64,000 nt of DNA, taken from assembly GCA_963835705.1 (NCBI GenBank), contig CAWIGR010000016.1, positions 1 to 64,000 on the forward strand. The letters run 5' to 3'. Both the position numbers and the translations under genes were made by a program. The notes under the pieces were generated by a model. The model saw only the letters and a program-made list of their open reading frames with translations, was not told where the DNA came from and did not search any database. This DNA comes from JACVRW01 sp963835705. Lineage in GTDB: Bacteria > Actinomycetota > Thermoleophilia > Solirubrobacterales > Thermoleophilaceae. This document shows, piece after piece, positions 59,974-64,000 of the stretch (within the stretch, counting starts at the first letter, position 1; each line of letters begins with the position of its first letter).

Positions 59974-61565
59974 CGCTCGTACCGCAGCACGAACGGCCCG
60001 CAGGGCCGGCCGCCATTCACCTGTGGCCTGCCGTCGATCCCCTTCGGCGTGATCGTCAGCCGGTTGCGGGTCACGCGGACCTGGCCGTAGCTGAACGCGT
60101 CCACGATCGAGCAGCGCATCCCGATGCCGGCCGGCGGCGGCGGCTCGAAGAAGGCCGTGTCGACCAACGCGCCGGTGCCCGGCCGGTCCACCGTGTCGTC
60201 GATCTCCAGTGCGTAGTTGGCGGTGGCCGCCGATCCGACCGTCACGTCCAGGATCCCGCTGTTGCGTGGCCCGCCGGGCTCGAGCGTCTGGAAGCGGGCG
60301 TCGTTCACGAGCGTGGCGTGCACGTCCGAGGACAGGAAGACCACGTTCTTCACGCTGTCCGAGAGGAACCTGAGCATCCGCCGGCGCTCCGCCTCGTAGC
60401 CCTCCCAGCGGTCGTAGGGGAGCACGTAGTACTGCTGGATCGCGAGCTCGTTGACGATCACCTTGAACCGCGCCGCCGAGCGACTGATCGCGCGCCGGAA
60501 CCTGCGGAACTGGGCGTCGCCGAGGTAGTCGCGGTTGGGGTCGCGGATCCTGTCGAGGCACTGCTGCGACACCGGCTCCGCGAGCGACGGCGATGCGATG
60601 GCGAACACGTCTCGGGTGCTCTGGGGCGCCGTCGGAGCAAAGTCCGGCTCGCCCGTCTGCGGGTTGTCGCACACGCCGCCCTCATCGGCCTTTGCGTCGC
60701 GGAACGAGCGCGCGTCGAGGAAGAAGAGCTCGAGGTTGCGGCCCCAGCGCACCGAGCGGTAGAGACCCCGCCCGCGGCTGTAGCTCACCGGCGCGTAGTC
60801 CGTGAACGCCCGCACGCCACGCCGGAACAGGGTGCGCCCGTCGATGTTCACGCCGTTGGAGAAGGTGCTCTCCGCGGGCGAGAAGTCGTTCACGAACTCG
60901 TGGTCGTCCCAGTGGGAGTAGAAGCCCGCGGAGCGCCGGACCGCTTGGAGGTGCCGGTTTCCGAGGTTGCGCCTGTACTTCGCCCACTTCTGCGGCACGG
61001 TCAGCGCGATCGGCCGCAGGGCGCCGGGCACCTCGCTGTCCGAGTAGATCGTGTCGCCGAGGTGGAGGTTGAAGTGGTTGCGCTCGGCCCTCATGCTGCG
61101 GAAGACACCGCCGGCGTTCCAGTAGGGAGCGCTCCGGCCCGGGGCCGGGCTGAAGTCGGTGTCCCCGGTCCAGGCGAACTCGACCCTCGCGCTCACGCCA
61201 CGAGCCGGGGCGGTCACGAACGTGCCCACGGCGCTCGTGCCGCGGCCCGCCCGGAAGCGGTACCAGTAGCGCGTGCCCGGGCGCAGCCCGGCCACGCGAC
61301 GCCGCACCGTGAGGTCATTGGCCGGCCGGGCGGCCAGCGCGAAGTGCCTGAGCCCGCGCGTGAAGCGACGGTCCGCGGCGACGTCGAGCACCACGACCAC
61401 GGCGCGGTCGGTGCGCCCCCAGAGGATCGCCGAGCGCGCCCGTACCTCGCCCGCCGTGACGCCGAAGGAGAAGCTGGCGGTGCGCCCGCGATCGGCGGAT
61501 GCCGCCGCGGGGACGCCGAGCGACAGGACGAGGGCGACCAGAAGTGCGTGGGCTGGGCTGAGCAT
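59970..61565 (-). CDS. PhoD-type alkaline phosphatase/phosphodiesterase
   Basis: A 531-residue secreted metallophosphatase: signal peptide (LLVALVLSLGVPAAASA, cut before DRG), a fibronectin-like N-domain (ARSAILWGRTDRAVVVVLDV, YWYRFRAGRGTSAVGTF), then the PhoD core with metal-binding FAWTGDTDFSP, NLHLGDTIYSDSEV, YSHWDDHEFVNDFSP and VVFLSSDVHATLVND. It would release phosphate or break phosphodiester bonds (for example teichoic-acid-like polymers) outside the membrane. No twin-arginine motif is visible, unlike many PhoD proteins. TAGCTT lies 6 bases before the ATG. Confidence 0.9.
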   Translation of the reverse strand: MLSPAHALLVALVLSLGVPAAASADRGRTASFSFGVTAGEVRARSAILWGRTDRAVVVVLDVAADRRFTRGLRHFALAARPANDLTVRRRVAGLRPGTRYWYRFRAGRGTSAVGTFVTAPARGVSARVEFAWTGDTDFSPAPGRSAPYWNAGGVFRSMRAERNHFNLHLGDTIYSDSEVPGALRPIALTVPQKWAKYRRNLGNRHLQAVRRSAGFYSHWDDHEFVNDFSPAESTFSNGVNIDGRTLFRRGVRAFTDYAPVSYSRGRGLYRSVRWGRNLELFFLDARSFRDAKADEGGVCDNPQTGEPDFAPTAPQSTRDVFAIASPSLAEPVSQQCLDRIRDPNRDYLGDAQFRRFRRAISRSAARFKVIVNELAIQQYYVLPYDRWEGYEAERRRMLRFLSDSVKNVVFLSSDVHATLVNDARFQTLEPGGPRNSGILDVTVGSAATANYALEIDDTVDRPGTGALVDTAFFEPPPPAGIGMRCSIVDAFSYGQVRVTRNRLTITPKGIDGRPQVNGGRPCGPFVLRYER

Positions 61566-61571
61566 GCGGGG

Positions 61572-61577
61572 AAGCTA
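61572..61577 (-). promoter_or_regulatory. Putative -10 element (TAGCTT) of the PhoD gene
   Basis: TAGCTT on the minus strand ends 6 bases before ATG 61565, consistent with a leaderless mRNA. Confidence 0.45.
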
Positions 61578-61612
61578 CGGGGGCGCCCTCCTGGGCGCAA
61601 GCCACCGTCCCC

Positions 61613-61641
61613 TTGCTGCAAGACATGAATCGTGATTCACT
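61613..61641 (+). promoter_or_regulatory. Promoter of tetR with an embedded operator
   Basis: TTGCTG (61613-61618) and TTCACT (61636-61641) are 17 bases apart, a plausible -35/-10 pair; the ATG at 61648 is 6 bases further. Within it, TGAATC-GT-GATTCA (61626-61639) is a perfect inverted repeat of the kind bound by TetR dimers. Self-repression is likely. Confidence 0.6.
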
Positions 61642-61647
61642 TCTTTC

Positions 61648-62271
61648 ATGGCATACCGGCGCACCGAGAAGACCGAGGCGCGCCGGCTCGCCACACGCGA
61701 GCGGATCGTGGCCGCGGCGCTCGAGCGGGTCGCCCGCGGCGGCTACGCCTCGGCCGGGATCCAGGCCGTTGCCGCCGACGCCGGCGTGGCGGTGGGCACC
61801 GTCTACCGCCACTTCCCCTCGAAGGGCGATCTCTTCGCCGAGGTGTTCCGGCACGCGTCGCAGCGCGAGCTCGACGTGGTCGTGGACGTCTCGGGCCCCG
61901 ACGGCCGCCCGGCCGCCGAGCGCGTGGCGGGGGCGGTCGAGGCCTTTTGCCGGCGGGCGCTGGCGGGTCCGGTGCTCGCCTACGCGCTGATCGCCGAGCC
62001 GGTCAACCCGGCCGTGGAGTCCGAGCGGCTGCGGTTCCGGATCGGCTATCGCGACGCCTTCGCCCGCGTGCTCGAGGACGGCGTGCGCGACGGCGAGCTG
62101 CGCGCCCACGACGTCGGCACAGTCGCGGCGTCGCTCGTCGGGGCGCTCGCCGAGTCGCTCGTGGGGCCGCTGTCCACCGCGAACGGCGGCTCCCGCGAGG
62201 CGCTGATCGCCACTCTCGTCCAGTTCTGCCAGGAGGCTCTTCCAAGTGCTCACGAGCGCGTCCACGCATGA
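61648..62271 (+). CDS. TetR-family transcriptional repressor
   Basis: A 207-residue TetR protein. The helix-turn-helix (residues about 15-60) reads LATRERIVAAALERVARGGY then ASAGIQAVAADAGVAVGTVY and RHFPSKGDLFAEVFRHAS; the rest is the helical ligand-binding/dimerisation domain (VNPAVESERLRFRIGYRDAF). The operator with TGAATC/GATTCA arms overlaps its own promoter. The next gene, an AidB-like acyl-CoA dehydrogenase, starts inside its last 26 bases, so it is in the same unit and probably under its control; the inducer could be an acyl-CoA. Confidence 0.94.
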   Translation: MAYRRTEKTEARRLATRERIVAAALERVARGGYASAGIQAVAADAGVAVGTVYRHFPSKGDLFAEVFRHASQRELDVVVDVSGPDGRPAAERVAGAVEAFCRRALAGPVLAYALIAEPVNPAVESERLRFRIGYRDAFARVLEDGVRDGELRAHDVGTVAASLVGALAESLVGPLSTANGGSREALIATLVQFCQEALPSAHERVHA

Positions 62272-63820
62272 CGTCCTGAACCAGGCCCCGCCGATCGTTC
62301 CCTACGACGTGTTCGAGGCGGACGTCGCGCTGCGCGAGGCACTCGAGCGCGAGGGCGGCGGCTGGGGCGTCGACCGACTCCGCGACGCCGGCCAGCTCGC
62401 CGGCAGCGCCGAGGCGCTCGAGCACTCCGAGCGCGCGGAGCACAACGAGCCCGTCCTGCGCACGCACGACCGCTACGGGAACCGGATCGACAGGGTCGAG
62501 CTGGACCCCTCCTGGCACTGGTGCCTGCGCCAGGCGATCGAGCGCGAGATGCACTCGCTGCCGTGGCGCGATGCGCAGCCCGGCGCACACGTGGTGCGCG
62601 CCGCCCTGTTCCTCGTCTGGAGCCAGGTGGGATCAGGCGTCATGTGCCCCGTGTCGATGACGTACGCGGCGATCCCGGCGCTGCGGGAGACCCCCGAGCT
62701 GGCCGCCGAGTGGGAGCCACGCCTGACGCGGCCGAGCTATGACGACGGCGCCCTGGCGGGCATGGCGATGACCGAGAAGCAGGGCGGCTCGGACGTGCGG
62801 GCCAACAGCACGCGCGCGGAGCCCGCCGGGGACGGCACGTACGAGCTCAGCGGGCACAAGTGGTTCTGCTCCTATCCGCCCTGCGACGTCTTCCTCACGC
62901 TCGCGCAGGCGCCCGGCGGCCTCTCATGCTTCCTGTTCGAGGGAAGCGACCCCGGCTTCCGCATCCAGCGCCTGAAGGACAAGCTCGGCACGCGCTCGCT
63001 GCCCTCGAGCGAAGTCGAGTTCCACCAGGTGCGCGGCCGGCTGATCGGCGAGGAGGGCCGAGGCGTGGCCACGATCATCCGGATGGTCAACCACACGCGG
63101 CTCGACTGCCTGCTCGGCTCGGCCGCCTCGATGCGGTGGGGCGTGGTCCAGGCCGTCCATCACGCCCGGCACCGCAGCGCCTTCGGCAAGCTGCTGGCCG
63201 AGCAGCCGGCCATGCAGAACGTGCTCGCCGATCTGGCGGTGGAGTCCGAGGCCGCCACGGCGGCGGCGCTGCGGCTCGCGAGGTCGTACGACAACGGCGA
63301 AGCCGCCTTCCGGCGCTTCGCGACCGCCGTCATGAAGTACTGGGTCTGCAAGCGGGCCGCGCCGCACGCGGCAGAGGCGCTCGAGTGCCTCGGCGGCAAC
63401 GGCTACGTGGAGGAGTCGGGGATGCCGCGCCTGCTGCGCGACTCTCCGCTCAACTCGATCTGGGAGGGGTCGGGCAACGTGGCGGCGCTCGACGTGCTGC
63501 GCGCCACGGTGAAGGAGCCCGAGGGCCTGCCGGCGTTCATGGCCGAGTGCGAGCTCGCGCGCGGCGCCAACCGGCTGCTCGACGCCCACCTCGACCGGCT
63601 GCGGTCCGCGACCCCGCCCGCCGAGCCCCAGTTCGGGGCCCGCCGGGTGGTGGAGGAGCTGGCGCTTGCGCTGCAGGCGAGTGTGCTTGTGCGCCACGCG
63701 CCCGCCGAGGTGTCCGATGCGTTCTGCGCGGGGCGGCTCGGGGAGGGAGGCCGGGTGTACGGCACCCTGCCCCCCGGCGTCGATGCCGCCGCCGTCGTAC
63801 GGCGGGCAATAGCCGGGTAG
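62246..63820 (+). CDS. AidB-like acyl-CoA dehydrogenase
   Basis: A 524-residue flavoprotein of the acyl-CoA dehydrogenase superfamily, AidB branch. N-terminal THDVLNQAPPIVPYDVFEAD and MHSLPW..., then GVMCPVSMTYAAIPALRETP, the FAD-binding GMAMTEKQGGSDVRANSTRA, KWFCSYPPCDVFLTL, and near the C-terminus AAEALECLGGNGYVEESGMP with RLLRDSPLNSIWEGSGNVAA. In that last motif the Glu is where AidB and medium-chain dehydrogenases place their base. E. coli AidB is induced by alkylation and binds DNA; related actinobacterial proteins have unknown substrates. Start GTG 62246 overlaps tetR by 26 bases. Confidence 0.9.
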   Translation: MLTSASTHDVLNQAPPIVPYDVFEADVALREALEREGGGWGVDRLRDAGQLAGSAEALEHSERAEHNEPVLRTHDRYGNRIDRVELDPSWHWCLRQAIEREMHSLPWRDAQPGAHVVRAALFLVWSQVGSGVMCPVSMTYAAIPALRETPELAAEWEPRLTRPSYDDGALAGMAMTEKQGGSDVRANSTRAEPAGDGTYELSGHKWFCSYPPCDVFLTLAQAPGGLSCFLFEGSDPGFRIQRLKDKLGTRSLPSSEVEFHQVRGRLIGEEGRGVATIIRMVNHTRLDCLLGSAASMRWGVVQAVHHARHRSAFGKLLAEQPAMQNVLADLAVESEAATAAALRLARSYDNGEAAFRRFATAVMKYWVCKRAAPHAAEALECLGGNGYVEESGMPRLLRDSPLNSIWEGSGNVAALDVLRATVKEPEGLPAFMAECELARGANRLLDAHLDRLRSATPPAEPQFGARRVVEELALALQASVLVRHAPAEVSDAFCAGRLGEGGRVYGTLPPGVDAAAVVRRAIAG

Positions 63821-63824
63821 CCCG

Positions 63825-64000
63825 ATGCACGTCCGCGAGGCCACCGACGCGGACCGTCCCACCCTCCAGGGCCTCCTCTCCGAGCGAAACGCCGCGGTGG
63901 TGGCGCGGCTCGGGCGGATCGAGAACGCGCTCGAGCACCCGGCCCTGATCGCCGAGACCGACGACGGCGCCCTCGCCGGCGTCCTCAGCTACATCACAGA
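63825..64000 (+). CDS. GNAT-family N-acetyltransferase (start only)
   Basis: The first 58 codons of an acetyltransferase, cut by the right edge of the window. MHVREATDADRPTLQGLLSE is the usual opening strand and helix; VVARLGRIENALEHPALIAE and GALAGVLSYIT give the next strands. The acetyl-CoA loop lies beyond the window, so the family is certain only by its N-terminus. It begins 4 bases after the AidB-like gene stop, so it is likely co-transcribed. Confidence 0.75.
   Translation, partial: MHVREATDADRPTLQGLLSERNAAVVARLGRIENALEHPALIAETDDGALAGVLSYIT

Overview
The window is very GC-rich throughout, with GTG, TTG and possibly rarer start codons, many 1-, 4- and 8-base gene overlaps, and gene content typical of a high-GC Gram-positive. 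Examples are a LytR-CpsA-Psr ligase, an AftD-like arabinofuranosyltransferase, polyprenol-phosphate sugar glycosyltransferases, a eukaryote-type UGPase and NarL-type two-component genes. The best guess is a deep-branching actinobacterium such as Thermoleophilia/Solirubrobacterales. This is inferred from gene style alone; no rRNA or marker tree is available here. No rRNA, tRNA, CRISPR array, transposase or prophage gene was seen.

Left part (1-13.7 kb) is mostly housekeeping: secA and prfB (RF2 with a programmed +1 frameshift), a flavin-binding PPOX protein, a short ribosome hibernation factor, a ComF-type phosphoribosyltransferase, a CtaG-type oxidase assembly protein and an NTF2-like protein. 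Next comes an operon of two tandem NarL-type sensor genes, a response regulator and a UDP-glucose pyrophosphorylase. The first sensor has lost its phospho-acceptor His and its N-box Asn, so it looks like a pseudokinase. A frameshifted SRPBCC gene and a LysR regulator follow.

13.7-25.5 kb: a merR-ahcY-ahcY2 operon with a 20-bp palindrome in front of merR. The second AHCY is an archaeal-type paralogue with changed catalytic residues. Upstream of it is a sugar-nucleotide and cell-wall operon: M20 peptidase, LCP ligase, UDP-glucose dehydrogenase, sugar-1-phosphate nucleotidyltransferase and phosphosugar isomerase. The UDP-glucose dehydrogenase is split by a 473-residue intein carrying a LAGLIDADG endonuclease, inserted just before the catalytic Cys. 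A vapBC pair and tag follow.

25.5-60 kb is a large envelope polysaccharide region: two flippases (one broken), an AftD-like enzyme, four integral-membrane GT-C-type proteins, three YfhO-family proteins, an O-antigen ligase, many GT2 and GT4 glycosyltransferases, three methyltransferases, a polyprenol-phosphate mannose synthase and an LPxTG surface protein. It is arranged as several divergent transcription units with stop/start overlaps inside each. UDP-glucose, UDP-glucuronate and GDP-mannose-type precursors from the 7-21 kb genes would feed it. Five single extra bases, most of them an added G after CG, break three genes here and may be assembly errors. A relic of an FAD-dependent oxidoreductase lies at 43.4-43.6 kb.

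60-64 kb: a PhoD-type phosphatase, a TetR regulator with a clear operator, an AidB-like acyl-CoA dehydrogenase and the start of a GNAT acetyltransferase. Many first genes of transcription units have a TANNNT hexamer 6-11 bases before the start codon, pointing to widespread leaderless mRNAs; this was used to choose several starts.
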